From NCBI RefSeq assembly GCF_017591425.1, contig NW_024466004.1, positions 36,396,501-36,460,500 on the forward strand: a stretch of DNA of 64,000 bases. The letters are read 5' to 3'. Shown piece after piece: positions 12,723 through 24,764 of the stretch (positions are counted from its first letter, which is position 1; each line of letters opens with the position of its first letter). The DNA is from Ochotona curzoniae (lineage: Eukaryota; Chordata; Mammalia; Lagomorpha; Ochotonidae). The notes below the pieces were generated by a model, which did no database searches, was not told the DNA's origin, and worked only from the letters and a program-made list of their open reading frames with translations. A program made the translations under genes and the position numbers.

Positions 12723-12900
12723 CTGGAAACAACCTAAGTGCCCATGGAATAATGGATGGATAAAGAAAATATGGTATATGTACACAATGGAATGTTATTC
12801 AGCCATAAAATGATTAAATCTTGTCATGCAACAATATGAACTTGAGGGGAGATCACTATGTTAAGTTAAATAAACAGACAAGTATATGATTTTGGCAATG
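12723..12900 (+). repeat. L1 ORF2/3' UTR fragment
   Basis: Carries the conserved L1 segment around 'ggatggataaagaaaatatg' and 'cacaatggaatgttattcag' (12754-12803), followed by the A-rich continuation. Non-coding relic. Confidence 0.8.
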
Positions 12901-12904
12901 ACTT

Positions 12905-13187
12905 TTTATTAAATGTTTATTTGAAAATCAGAGTTAAAGAGAGACAGAGTCAAAGAGATTTCTCCACCCGTTAGTTCACTTCCCTAATTGACTCCCAGAA
13001 CTAAGCTAAGCTAAAGCCAGCAGGCAGGACCTTCATCTGGATCTATCACATGAGTGGTAGGGCCTCATGCACTTGACCTTCCTCTGTTACTATTTCTCAG
13101 GTTATCAACAGGGAGTTGGATCAGAAATAGAACAGCCAGGACTGTACAGGATGCTGGGTTGCAGGCAAAGGCTTTACTTGCTTCACT
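12905..13187 (-). repeat. Old CSINE, antisense
   Basis: Reverse-orientation CSINE: T-rich tail side, GA-rich region, 'cagggagttggatcagaaat' near 13108, and the head with 'ggatgctgggttgcaggcaa' near 13150. Diverged. Confidence 0.75.
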
Positions 13188-13438
13188 AAAATACTGGACA
13201 ACAACCTTTTTACATACAACACCAAATCTATGATTTAGCAAAAAAAAAAAATAATAATTGATAAGCTGGATTTCACTAAAACCACAACTTCTGCTTTGTT
13301 TGAAAGACAATCCAAAAAATGAGGAGATAATCCATGGACTAGCAGAAAATACTTCCAAAATACATATCTGAAAAGACTGCTGTTTAAACAGAGAATTCAA
13401 ACTAAAAATACGAGAAACTGAAGTAAAACATGGGCAGA
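13188..13438 (+). repeat. L1 ORF2 3' fragment, sense
   Basis: Matches the L1 ORF2 C-terminal region: 'gataagctggatttcactaa' (13260-13279), 'acttctgctttg', the 'gcagaaaatacttccaaaat' region, and 'aaacatgggcagaacaggt' wording. It is interrupted here by CSINE insertions and resumes at 14096. Confidence 0.8.
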
Positions 13439-13480
13439 ACAGGTCCAGTGCTTAGCCCAGCATGTTAAGATGACAGTTGG
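13439..13480 (+). repeat. Head of an old CSINE, split by a younger one
   Basis: The head 'gtccagtgcttagcccagc' region stops at 13480, where a younger CSINE intervenes. The rest of the same element continues at 13811. Confidence 0.7.
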
Positions 13481-13773
13481 GGTAGGCACAGTAACCTAGT
13501 AGCTAAAGTCCTCACCTTGCATGCACTAGGGTCCCATATGGGTGCTGGTTCTAATCCTGGCTGCTCTGCTTTGCATCCAGCTCCCTACTTGTGGCCTGGG
13601 AAAGCAGTCAAGGAGGGCCCAAAGCCTTGGGACTCTGCATAGTGTGGGAGACCCAAAAGAAGCTCCTGGTTCCAGATCAGCTTACCTCTGGCCATTGCGG
13701 CCACTTGGAGAGTGAACCAGCAAATGGAAGATCTTTCTGTCTATATCTCCTTCTCTCTATATATCTGCCTTTC

Positions 13774-13810
<37 letters not shown>
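13481..13810 (+). mobile_element. Younger CSINE nested in an older CSINE
   Basis: Full-length CSINE whose tail is a (TAA)n run (13774-13811). The duplication 'acagttgg' at 13473-13480 and 13811-13818 defines the insertion, and removing the element rejoins the older CSINE in register. Confidence 0.85.
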
Positions 13811-13812
<2 letters not shown>

Positions 13813-14095
13813 AGTTGGTACACCATATCCCATACCACGCTATTGGAATTTGAGTCCCAGCTCTATTTTTGATTCTAGTTTCCTGTTAATGCATATGCCA
13901 GAAGACAAATGGTGATGGATCAAGTAACTGGGTTCCTGCCAACCACATGTGAGACTTGGATTGAGTTCTCACCTCCTGGGCTTGGTCTTAGCCCAGCTCT
14001 GGCCACTGTGGGACTTTGAGGAGTAGATTAGTGAGTAGGAACACTCTCTGCCCACTGTCTCCCTGCCTAGTAAATACATTAATTACATTTAAAAA
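13811..14095 (+). repeat. Remainder of the split old CSINE
   Basis: Continues from 13480: 'tacaccatatcccatacc', 'tttgagtcccagctct', 'cttggattgagttctcacct' wording and an A-rich tail at 14089. It lies within an L1 fragment that continues after it. Confidence 0.7.
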
Positions 14096-14870
14096 AATGA
14101 GTAAGAAATCCAAGCAGACACACCAGTAAAGATTTCCAGGTGCATATGAAAGACAGCCAATATCATAGGCCATTAGGAAATTACAAAGTAAAATGGGATA
14201 CCATTTGTCACCTATTGGAATAACCCAGACCCAAAACACTGACAATCACAAATATTGGTAAGGATAAGGAAGAAGAAGGACTCACACATTGCTAGTGAGA
14301 ACACAAAACTATAGAGCCTCTTTGGAAGATGATCTCACACTTTTTAGAAAAATCATATTTTTTTTCCCAAACTAACTAGCAATCATGCTGTTTAGTAGAT
14401 GAAGTAAAAAGTTAGACCTGCAAAAGTACACACTAACGTTAATAGTTGTTTTATTCATAATTGCCCACACTTGGTGGAGGGAACCAATATGTCCTTCAGT
14501 ACATAAGTTGATAATAATCTTATGATATCCAGAAAATAAAATGCAATTCAATGCAAAAAGTAAACTATTAAATCATGAAAAGACATGAAGGAACCTTAAG
14601 TGAACTCTATTAACTGAAAGAAGCCAATTTGAAAATGTTTGGCATTATGTGATTCCAACTACATGATAGTCTGGAAAAGGTAAACCTAGGGAGACAGTAA
14701 AAAAAAAAAAAATCAGTGATTATCAAAGGGTGGGGAAGCAAGGAATAAACAAGCAGAGAGCTTCAGGCAGTGAAATACTCTGCATGATAACATAATGATG
14801 GGCACATGATGTAAAGATGCATTTGCCCAAGCTCTTACAAGAGTCAACATTTAGTTTGTCTAATAATTAT
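14096..14870 (+). repeat. L1 (L1M-like) ORF2 end and 3' UTR, sense
   Basis: Conserved L1 stretches appear in order: 'gggataccatttgtcaccta' region (14194), 'tattcataattgcccacact' (14452), 'catgaaaagacatgaaggaa' (14574), and the G-rich 'agggtggggaagcaagg' part (14727). Stop codons are frequent. Probably the same insertion as 13188-13438. Confidence 0.82.
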
Positions 14871-14884
14871 TTTTATTTTGATGA

Positions 14885-17680
14885 ATTTTACATAGTTGAT
14901 TAGAGTGATAAGTAAGGGTCAAGGACTACAGGAGGATGGGTGGCACCATTATTTCCACGATCTCTTTTTTCCTTCCTGTATCTGGGGATGGGGAGAGACA
15001 TCCAGAGAAGCCACACCCAACCTCCCAAATGCCTCTGTATCCTGGGATGGAGGACAGCCACCTTGCATCACCCCAGGGTCCCTGATGTAGAGCTTGCTCT
15101 GATGGTCCTGCTCAAGAGGCTTCGATAGCTCAACAGTACTGAATTACTGCCATTCTCGTCACTCCAAGCACAAAGAAATCTCTCTAGAATTCATTGGTTG
15201 ACATAGTCCACCTTAGTGCTTCCACTTGTTCAGATAATCACTGTCAACACTTGGCTGGGGTAGTTGATCAATTTGTTCCATCCTCCGTCTTCTGTTATGG
15301 TACTAGGTATCCTCTGCAGACTCCAATGCACTGCCATATCCTTCATGTGCACCTGGTTATACTGTCCACTGCTCCATCTAAGCCACTGAGGAGGCCCAGC
15401 TCTGAAATATGCATTCCACGGTAAGACCATGGAACCTGCCATTCTCTTCATGGTTGGGGTTGGTTCTGAGTCCAGCAATTCAGTTGACAGGATCCCCAAA
15501 CAAACTTCATCTGAGGTGATTCCAGACATGATTCTTGTGTGTGCCAGCCAATACAGGGTCCAGCACAGTCCTTCCCCTCAATCAGCTTATGCACATACTG
15601 GTGTTGCAATTGCTGGGTCAGTTCTGTTTCCATCCCTGTCTTCTACACAAACCAATGGGAGTTGCAGCCCAGCCCAATTCTGTCCACCAGGCACTCAGCC
15701 CTCATGTACACCAGTTGGAGCTGTAGCCTAGTTGGAGCAACCCATATTAACATCCACTAGGTCTGCTCTCACTCTATTTCACGTGCTTGCCAGTATGTAT
15801 AGCAGACTGGTCCAGTCTGTCCCACATGCCATTAAACTCTCATGCATGTCAATGGGCATTGAAACCTAGTTTAATCCAACCAGCCCCAATATCCAGTCCA
15901 CACTGGTGCCAGTGGGTGCCACTTTCTGTCTAGTCCTGGTCACTCTCTGCCCTAGTCCTGGTTTTAATGCTCACCTGTGGGAGTGGTAACCCAAGAGGGA
16001 AGTGCCCACTATTTCCCTACTGGGCCCACTCTCATTCCCAGACCTTGCACTCTCCAAGTGGTTCTGCAGTTTAACTCGACAGAATTTGCCCCCTTGCCAG
16101 CATCTGCCAGCAGATGCTGCGGCAAGCTCAACACACCAATACCTATTCTGGTTTATACATGCACCACTAGGAAGAGCTGACCAATCCTGACTTTTCCCTG
16201 ATCCAGCTCACGTGAGGCCCACAGGTTTTGTAGCACTGCCTGGCCTGGTCTGCCCCCATCCTAACTCTCATGCTCACCAGCTCCATACAGTCTTTCCTAC
16301 TGTGTCTACCCACTGCCCTCCTGGGTCTCATGTTTGCTGATTGGGTGCTGTAGTCCAGTCTGGCATGGCTCCTGCCTCAACTTGGTATTTGCCAGTGGGT
16401 GCTGTAGCCTGGCTGGCCTGGCCCATCCCCAATTCCAGCTCATGCTTGTGGAGGCTATAGCCTAGCCCAGCCCAGTCAGCCCCCAGTCCCAACCTTCATG
16501 TGAAATGGGTTGTGTTGCAGCCCAACCCAATCTGACCCACACTCCATTTTGGTGCTCATATTAGCCAGCAGATGATATGAACTGGTTCAGCCTTGATCAC
16601 CCTCAACCTGTGCCAAATATATGCCAGTGGGTACCATTACCTGGCCTGGCCTGGTCTGGGCTGCTCCCTATCATGGTTTTTGTACTCACCTGCAGGGACT
16701 GTGTCCCAACAGAGGTGTTCCCTAAGCTCCTCCATCAGAACCCCTTCTAACGCCAGACCTCACACTCACCAGTGGGTCCATAGGCCAGTACAACTTAATC
16801 CAACTTCTGTCCTAGCAGCAATGGTGGCCTTTCCTGACCAGCTTTTACCCATTCCAGTTTTGACTGTTGGGTGTTACAGCCCAGCCAAACCTGTTCCACA
16901 CATAGGCACAGCTCACACATGGCTCAGCAAGGACAAAGATCTAGCCCAGCCTGTCTACACCTACCCTGGTTCTCACGTGCACCAGTAGGTGCTAGAGTCT
17001 AGCCCAGTCTGTCACAACCCAGACCCAGTCCATGCTTGTACTGAGGGATACTGCAGCCATATCCAGACCAGATAGCAGCCCCCACTCCAGCCCTTGCACT
17101 CACCAGTGGGAACCACAACCCAGTCAGTGCCTTCCCTTTGCTCCACAACCAGGCCTGTTCCCAGCCATAGATCTTGAGTGTGCCTGTGGTTGCTCTGACC
17201 CAGCTTGGCATAGCCCCTCACTTGTCTTGGCCTTGCCTTGCCTTGGGTGCTGTAGCCTGGCCTGCCCTGGCCTGTCTCCAGTCCCATCTCTCAGTGGCGG
17301 TGCTGGAACCTGGCCCTGTTCAGTCTGCTCTCATCCCTGACTCATGCAAACCAGTAGGTGTGACAGCCTAGTCCGGCATTACCTGCCTGGTTTCTGCACT
17401 TGTCAGTGAGCTAAGGTTTACTTGGCCCTGCTTCATCCACCCCCTTCCAAAACCATCCCACACATTTACCAACAGTTGGAGCTGATGTGCCCAGCCTACC
17501 CAACTCACAGGCCTGGACTACATGCTCACCAGCAGGAGCTATGACCCACTAGGGGAGTTTCCCAAGTTCCCTCATTTAGCCCACTCCAAGACCCAGATCT
17601 CATGCATGCCAGTGGGTGCTAGGCCCTTGCCTGGCATAGCCTGCCATAACCTAACTCTAATCCTAACCCTAATCCTTTAA
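14885..17680 (-). mobile_element. Family X retroposon, copy C (longest copy)
   Basis: The longest copy, about 2.8 kb, in reverse orientation. In sense direction it begins near 17,680 with telomere-like hexamers, runs through about 2 kb of degenerate 55-80 bp GC-rich units recognisable by 'CCAGTGGGTGCTGTAGCCTG' (for example 16343 and 16397 are 54 bases apart), then into the unique 3' part (15,660 down to 14,885). The units are collinear with copies B and D (for example 16,200-16,750 against 55,860-56,300), so the array belongs to the ancestral element and is not a local expansion. No coherent open frame in sense orientation. It could be a non-autonomous retroposon, a lagomorph L1 UTR type or part of an endogenous retrovirus; the sequence alone does not decide. 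Confidence 0.8.
17647..17675. repeat. Short degenerate telomere-like repeat
   Basis: About five consecutive TAAYYC-type hexamers (TAACTC, TAATCC, TAACCC, TAATCC and a partial first one), close to the CCCTAA telomere unit. It sits at the sense-strand 5' end of family X copy C. Confidence 0.6.
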
Positions 17681-19739
17681 AAATTTAACTGGAATAGATG
17701 GAGTACAACTACTCAACTAATCAAGTCGTGACTTAAATTTTACATAGTTTAGGTTTTTTAATTTGGTCAGAATTTATTTTCCTATTCAACGAGTTTAGAT
17801 CCCTAAGTGTTCTTGATTCATTTAGCTCCTCGGTTAAGCCTTGATTTATTTGTTGATTTATATACTACAGAGCACTATATACTACTACCACTAACTTGCC
17901 AATATTTGATTATTGCTTATGTGGCCACAGAAATGTTGAGGGAATATGTTCTATTATAATTTAATGAATTGGATGAGATATAGAAATCTTAGGAATGATC
18001 TCATAAAAAATTAATTTTCCTGATTAGGGAGCAATAGATTTAGTGACTTGATGAAGGAGTCATAGTTAATTAGCAACAAACCTGAGACTAGAGTCTGATT
18101 TTCCTGATCCTTAAGTTAAGAATGCTGACTCCATAGGATACAGAGTTGACTTCTACAGGGAAATAGGAGAATATGTGTAGATTAACACTTGTATTAATTA
18201 AAACTTGGAACAAGTATTATTATTGACTAAACAAGTTAATACATCAGCTTGAACATTCTTGAACATTCTTGAATTTGATATTTCTTCTTTCCATAGCACT
18301 GCACCATAACACAGCTTAAAGAAACAAGTTTATTGCAAAATATGACTTCAGTTTGGTCTCTCCTTAAAATAGAAGCTAGCTGTATTTAAAGAGCAGATGT
18401 GTTCTTGGAGAAAACACACCAGCTTTACACTTTGAGTATATACAATGGAGCACTCAATTCCTAATGGGGTAAAGCAGCAAATAAAATTTAAAATTTGATA
18501 ATGCGGAGTTTGATTTCTCTGCAACTTCCACTTCACTTGAGAGATGATTATGATTATATATAGTGTGTTCCACTTGGAGAACTATCTTTACAATGTCAAA
18601 ATCATTAAGGTTGTGAGAGGTGGAATAAAACAATAAACTAAATCTATGTAGTTCCAAAGATGAGAATACTTTTGTCAGTGTACAAATCAGTTTTCACCAT
18701 AAAAATCTTTATCATACAAATAATAAATCATCTTCCTTATTTGAGCTTGTTAACATGCCATTTTTCTAAAATGGATATTCTTCCCTTGAATTTAAGAGAT
18801 TGTTGCTTTACCTCACTTATTTAAATTCATTTATTTATTCCTAATCTTTGAACAGTAGATTTGAGGACTTCTGTTAAGATTTTATTAGACTCCTGTCTAA
18901 TGCAATGCTGATAGCTCCTTGCCCTGCATTCTATTAAATATTCAGAACTTCTAGCATGGCATTTTTTCCTCTTGTCCAGTCCCCACAATGTTCTAATTTT
19001 ACTTTCCCTATGACATATCCTGTATAGAATCTTTGTTGCTAGAAGGAATACTGACATGTGATGAAACATTGAAACATTCTTTTTTTCTTCTCCTAGTCCA
19101 TCATATGTCTAAACTCTCAGGGTGTTCCCTGAACATTTGTTTCCATTGTTTGTCCCCTTTATACTTGAGTGTAAATTATTTGCATCAGGCATGCAAATTT
19201 AACTTTTCAAATGTTTAACGAGTGGACTATCTCAACACTTATAATTTCTCTTTGCAGACTTTCCTGCTTATCTTACTGCTGCTTCCTTGTACTGATGAGG
19301 CAAGAACTGGTGCCTTAATAAAATTACCCAGCAGAACCAGCTAGAAAAAAAAAAAAAGACTACCTGGTTTCTAAAAAGTGAAATTGTTTCTAAGGGGAGG
19401 AGATTGTGCTTGTAGAACTGTGCAACAAAAGTATCAATCATTGGATTTAGCAGGGTTGTGAAGACAATGCAAAAATACTTCTTTCTTTAAAAAAAACATT
19501 TTTTTATATAAAGAGAACAAATTTCACGTATTTCACATGTACAGCTTTCAGAGCATTCAGTACCTAACCTTGCCACTAACCACTTATGTTCTGGAGAGAA
19601 TATTGTTATCCTTATTACACTTCCCTGGGCTTGTATCACTTTGAAAATTAGTTTAACACCAAAACTGTCACGTTACATCATCATTATTTACCTATGAATC
19701 TTTCTCACCTTTTAAAATTACTCTCCTGAAAAACAAAAG
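17681..19739. other. Unassigned AT-rich spacer between family X copies C and B
   Basis: About 2 kb without gene evidence. A short duplication of 'ttgaacattc' lies near 18250-18272, and an A run at 19344-19357 may be a retroposon tail. It forms the loop between two inverted family X copies. Confidence 0.4.
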
Positions 19740-21500
19740 CCATGCCGAACTCTGTCAGGATGCAGTCCCTGCAGGTGAGTGCAACAATCAAGACTGGAAG
19801 CAGTCCAGACCAGGCCAGGTTATAGTACCTGCCAGCATGTATGTGGCTCGGGTCTGGGGCAGGCCAGGCTGGGTCAGTACTTAACACCCACTGGCAAATC
19901 TGGGAACCAGGATGGGGTTCAGGACAGGCTGGGTTGAACGACAACACCGGCTAGTTCTCATTAGGGCTGGGACTAGGGGCTATCTAGGCTAGGATAGGCT
20001 AGGCTGCAGCACCCACCAGCATGAGCTGGAACTGAGGGCAGAGACAGACTGGGCTGGGCCAGGCTACAGCACCAACCAGCAAATGCTGAGATGAGGCAGG
20101 TCAATCCAGAATGAGCTGCAACTATCAGGACACATGGCACCCAGAGGAAGGGGTTGCTGGGAGCCCAGTATGGGAGCAGCACAGGCACACTTCCTGGACC
20201 ACTGCTCCTACTGGTGGTAAAAGAGCTGGGACTTCGGGCAGAGAAGGATGGGCAGGGCTACAAAAGGATGGGCAGGGCTACAACACCCATTGGCCTACAT
20301 GTCAGCTGGGTTAGGAGGATGGCCAGGCTAGGCTAAGCAAGCATGTATACTAGTACAAGTTCTGGGACTGGCAGTGGGCCCAGTAGGGAAACTGTGGGCA
20401 CCTCTCTGATGGGCTGCAAATTCCATTGGTGAGCATGAGGACCAGGGATGGAAGTGGGCCTGACTAGACAGGCGGTGGCACCCAACAGCATGACTCTGGG
20501 CTGGCCACAAAACCCATTGATGTGTATGAGCGCCCAAGGAGATGTGGCAGAGACTGGACCAGTCTGCTGCACATATCAACATGAACAGAAACCAGAGTTA
20601 GAGTCAGTCCTAGTAAAAATTTTGGGGGTTAGTTCGAACTAGGCTGCACTTTCTACCGATGTACATGAGGGCTGAGTGTGTGGTGGGAAGAATTGGACTG
20701 GGCTGAAGCATTCATTGGTTTGCATGAGAAATGTGGCTGGAGACAGAACTGACCCAGCAACTGCAAGCAATCCTGTGTGTGAAGGTTGATGTGGGTGATA
20801 GACTGAGCCATAGGCCATATTGGCTGGCACATACAGGAGTCAGGTCTGGGGTCAACTCAGATGAGGTTTCTTTGGGAATCAACCTAAACTGAACTGCTGG
20901 ACTCAGAACTCCAACCACAGGAAGAATCACAAGATCTGTCTGTAGACTGCATGTGTCTGAAGATGGTGCAATAGACAACACGCCCAGATGCACAAGGAGG
21001 ATATGACAGTTCACTGCGGCCTACAGAGGACATCTGGTATCATGCAGAGGAAGGAGAGTAGAACAAATTGATCAACTACCTTAACCTACCATTGACAGCA
21101 AATATCTGGATGAATGGAGACAGTAAGGTAGATTCTGTCAGCCAATGGACTTTGGAAGGAAGTTCTCATCCTTGAAGCAACAAAATCAACAGCATTTCAG
21201 AACTAGCAAAACCACTTGAGCATTACCCTTAGGGCATACTCCACATTGGTGACCGTGGGATGACACTGGGTAGCAGCCGTTACCCATCCCTGGGTACTGA
21301 TACAGTTATGATGCTGGGTGCAGCTTCTCTCCTCTCCACATCCCTCCCCCAGATACAGGAAGAAGGAAAAGAAGGTTGGAAACAATGGTCTCATCTACTT
21401 GCCCCTAATGCTTGAGTCTTCCCACCTTAGTCAGTAGTACACATGTGCATGCTTCTTTCTCAATTATGCAAACCTCAAAAAATAAAATAAAATAAAATCA
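19740..21500 (+). mobile_element. Family X retroposon, copy B
   Basis: Starts within the GC-rich unit array (about 19,745; the 'cagtccctgcaggtgagt' landmark at 19762 corresponds to 16,690-16,710 of copy C), then the unique 3' part, and ends at an AATAAAATAAA-type tail (21,479-21,499). Its last 660 bp match copy A at 98.6% with no gaps. A duplicated word, 'aaggatgggcagggctacaa', occurs twice in tandem at about 20245-20283. No clear target-site duplication was found. Confidence 0.85.
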
Positions 21501-22215
21501 CACGCACAGTTCTGTATCACTCAGCCTTAGCCTGAGTTATTCAAAGTAAGTGTTGAAAAGAACAGAGTTAAGCAATCTGTGAATCCAGGATCGTAGAGGG
21601 TGGTGCTTCATCCTCTGGAGGCCTGCCTTGGCTGGCTTCGGATCCCAGGTACAAAATGTGCTGCCTGTTTTTTTTTTTTTTTTTCACTTCTGATTTAAAA
21701 TAAGCTTTAAGTAAGGAAGTGTGATGGAGGATGGAAGGTGCAAAGGATGGTTTGGCATATGAAACCTCTGTAGAGTGTCAGCAGCAAGCTTGTTGCAAAG
21801 AAGCATTTTGTAAGATCACTGTCAAAGTTTAAATGTGGCACGGGAAGCCCCCGCTGAAAGGGGAGTTTCATATGTCAGAGCCTGCCAAACCCACCTGCCT
21901 TCCCTGTTGCTGCCGGGAAACTCATCTCCCACGGGAAACCACCTCCTTAGGCCTTTGCATGCTCTCTTGAGTGAAGTTTTTATCTATGCTCTGGTATGAG
22001 CACTATTTCTAGTATTTCTTTTTATCATGATATAGATTTTATCTCTGTGAAGTGGAGTTGGATAGAGGGATTCTGTTAGAAAGCTTCCATCAGCAGTTTT
22101 TCTGAGCCCCTGTCCAAGTGTGATAGAAGACGCTAGAAGAAGAAGGTACAGGTTGTAGCAGCGCACATGGCCTGGGTTGACTTTCTCGATTGGCATGTTT
22201 GGTATTAATAGTGTC
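21501..22215. other. Unassigned sequence
   Basis: Contains a T run at 21668-21684 and a somewhat GC-richer patch at 21840-21945. The patch shows no reading frame; it could be conserved non-coding DNA, which cannot be judged from one sequence. Confidence 0.35.
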
Positions 22216-22378
22216 TAGTACTTTAAATACCTTCTATGCCAGGCACTCTCATAAACTACAGCAATTAGTTCATTTGATCTTCTCTATAATCCTCTTAGAT
22301 AGACATATAATTATTATCACCATTTTAAAGATGAGGAAAGTGGCACCCACAGATGTTAAGTGACTTGTTTAAGTTTTG
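22216..22378 (+). repeat. MIR SINE
   Basis: Core words in order: 'tatgccaggcactctcataa', 'gttcatttgatcttctctat', 'ccattttaaagatgaggaaa', 'gttaagtgacttg'. This is the MIR consensus order; old mammalian SINE. Confidence 0.85.
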
Positions 22379-23439
22379 TGTTTATTCCATAACTGTTCTG
22401 AGATTTAAAAATGGGCAGACATTTTTTGGTGCCTGTGTACCTGATAAGTAGGCTGACTTGCCTGATGCATTCACTAAGAAGTATCTTTTTTTTTTCTCTG
22501 CAATATTGTAAGACTGCAGATTCTCAAGTTTTCCAGCATTTGGACATTTTAGGCTTCAAGGGGCAAACCAACTGCAGTGGAAAGAGGACTCTGTCACTCT
22601 GTCCTTTCTCTGGTAATGAACTTGAACTGTCCTGTCTCTGACACAGGCATCTCTGAAACTCTCACTTTGGAAATGTTGGGAAGTTTTATGCTTCTTGACT
22701 TCATTGCTATTTTCCCCTTCCTCTCCAGTACATACCATGATAGCATCTGACATGTGTTTTTGCTTTGATATATTGGCTTTTTTTGTAAAACAAATCTCAA
22801 AAAAAAAAAAAAGCAAAAAACGGGGGGCTTGCATGCCATTTATTGACAGAACCACAACACATACCGAAAACTGTTTGAGGAGTACTTAGATGGACTTTCC
22901 TTATTACCTTTTCAAATGCAGCATTTTTTTTTTTCACGAGAAGGGAAGAGAAGATTTTCAAACAAAACACTTGTTCAAACCCTTCACCCCAAGCTAGAAT
23001 AGCTAAACCATTTTACCCAATCAAGCTTCTCAAGAGATGGATGAATATTTGAACGATTTTTGAATGTAGACTGAGGCACTTGCTTAGCCTCCACTCTATC
23101 ATTATTTACACATTCCTCATTTGTTGCCTTAATAATTACTTTCATTCCACTGCATCTAAGAAGTTGTCTTCAGTTTCACAATAAACTCATTTTGTCATAT
23201 ATTTTAGCAACATATGGTACCTCTGATAAGTTCATTTTGAACATAAACAAGCATTTAATTTATCTCCTGATTAAAACCCCAGTAGCAATCTTTCTTGTAA
23301 CTTTCACTACCCTCACCCTAAATGTTAATTGCCCCCAGGATTATAAGCTTGGTCCTCAGATCGTCTCTCTGCTCTATGCACTGTCCCTAAGAATTTGCTT
23401 TTCTTCCTATGGCTTATTGTGAAGTTTTCTTCTTTCTAA
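22379..23439. other. Unassigned sequence
   Basis: No gene seen. Short frames on both strands near 22,556-22,889 surround an A run (22,798-22,813) and are chance frames. Confidence 0.4.
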
Positions 23440-24400
23440 CTTTCTCCCACTCCCCTCCCAGTTTTTATTCCCACTGTGATAATCTTAGTTCAGGCTTTCA
23501 TTATTTATCAAATTATGCTTTAAATTAGCTCTCTGGCCTCTCCTCTTCCTCTCTTCCAATTAATTCTCTATGCTGCCACAATTCTTACCTTCTAACACAG
23601 AAATCTGGTCCTATAACTAGCACAAGCCTTTAACAGCTTCATCAGGCCTGGTGTAGTAGCCTAGTGGCTAAAGTCCTTGCCTTGCATGCCTAGGATCCCA
23701 TATGGGCACCAGTTCTAATCCTGGTGGCTCTACTTCCCATCCAACTCCCTTCTTGTGGCCTGGGAAACAGTTGAAGATGGCCCAAAGCCTTGGAACCCTG
23801 CACCCATGTGGGAGAGCTGGAAGAGGCTTTGGGCTTCTGGCTTCAGATTAGCTCAGTTCCAGCTGTTGTGGCCACTTGGGGAGTGAACCATAGGATGAAA
23901 GATCTTCCTCTCTGTCTCTGCTTCTTTCTGTATATCTGCCTTTCCAATAAAAATAAATAAATCTTAAAAAAAAAACAGCCTCATCACCTAAAAGATGAAA
24001 CCCAAGATGCACAGGACGCCTCACAATAGACTGTGCTTTGCCCTGCATGGCCCGTCTCCTCTTCTTACCACATCCTCTCAGCTCCATGCTTGCCCAGCTG
24101 CTCATGGTTCTGGGATGCACTTGCCCTTTTCTGCACCTGGGAATCTCACTCACTCACTGCTAGCGACCGGTTCATATGCTATCTTTTAGTAACTTGAGGA
24201 GTACAGACTTTTCCAGCAAAGTGGTGCTTCTCTCCCAAGTGCCTCTGCCATGAGCATTATATGGTACTCTTATAGTATCTATGATACTTTATTGCAAAGA
24301 TTTTTCCATTTGGGTTTCATAAGCACTATGCTTCTCTATAGACTGTGAGTTCCCCAAGAGAATCCTGTCTTATTTCAACGACTTTTTTTAGATTGGTCAC
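23440..24400 (+). repeat. L2 LINE fragment split by a CSINE
   Basis: L2 wording on both sides of the CSINE: 'cacaagcctttaacagcttc' before it, and 'aaagatgaaacccaagatgc', the 'gcactatgcttctctatagactgtgagttcc' region (24,325-24,355) after it. The SINE fell into a pre-existing L2. Confidence 0.7.
23645..23973 (+). mobile_element. CSINE with target-site duplication, inside L2
   Basis: Full-length CSINE. Duplications at 23632-23644 (aacagcttcatca) and 23974-23986 (aacagcctcatca) differ at one base. Confidence 0.9.
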
Positions 24401-24433
24401 ATGATAAGAATACAGTTAAGAGTTACGTCAACA

Positions 24434-24764
24434 GGGCCCAGCGCGGTGGCGCAGTGGTTAAGGTCCTCGCCTTGCATGCCCGGGATCCCATATGGGCGCT
24501 GGTTCTATCCCGGCAGCCCCGCTTCCCTTCCAGCTCCCTGCCTGTGGCCCGGGAAAGGAGTCGAGGACGGCCCAAAGCTTTGGGACCCTGCACCCGCGTG
24601 GGAGACCCGGAAGAGGCTCCTGGCTTCAGAGTGGCATAGCATTGGCCATTGCACTCACTTGGGAAGTGAATCATCGGACGGAAGATCTTCCTCTCTGTCT
24701 CTCTTCTCTGTATATATCCGCCTTTCCAATAAAAAAATAATAAAAATAAATCTTAAAAAAAAAA
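24434..24764 (+). mobile_element. Young CpG-rich CSINE with target-site duplication
   Basis: One of the least diverged copies: head with several CpGs, A box 'tggcgcagtggttaagg', B box 'ggttctatcc' (one base short of the usual form), AATAAA tail. Duplications of 15 bp at 24419-24433 and 24765-24779 differ at one base (agagttacgtcaaca / agagtcacgtcaaca). Confidence 0.93.

Noticed and set aside
14885..17680. CRISPR array or satellite DNA from the repeated units
   Set aside because: Units vary in length and sequence, there are no constant repeats with spacers, and the same array recurs collinearly in dispersed copies; the DNA is mammalian.
19740..21500. Family X as a segmental duplication of one locus
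   Set aside because: Copies differ in 5' start, orientation and flanking sequence, which fits dispersal by retroposition better. Only the A/B 3' parts could reflect a later exchange.
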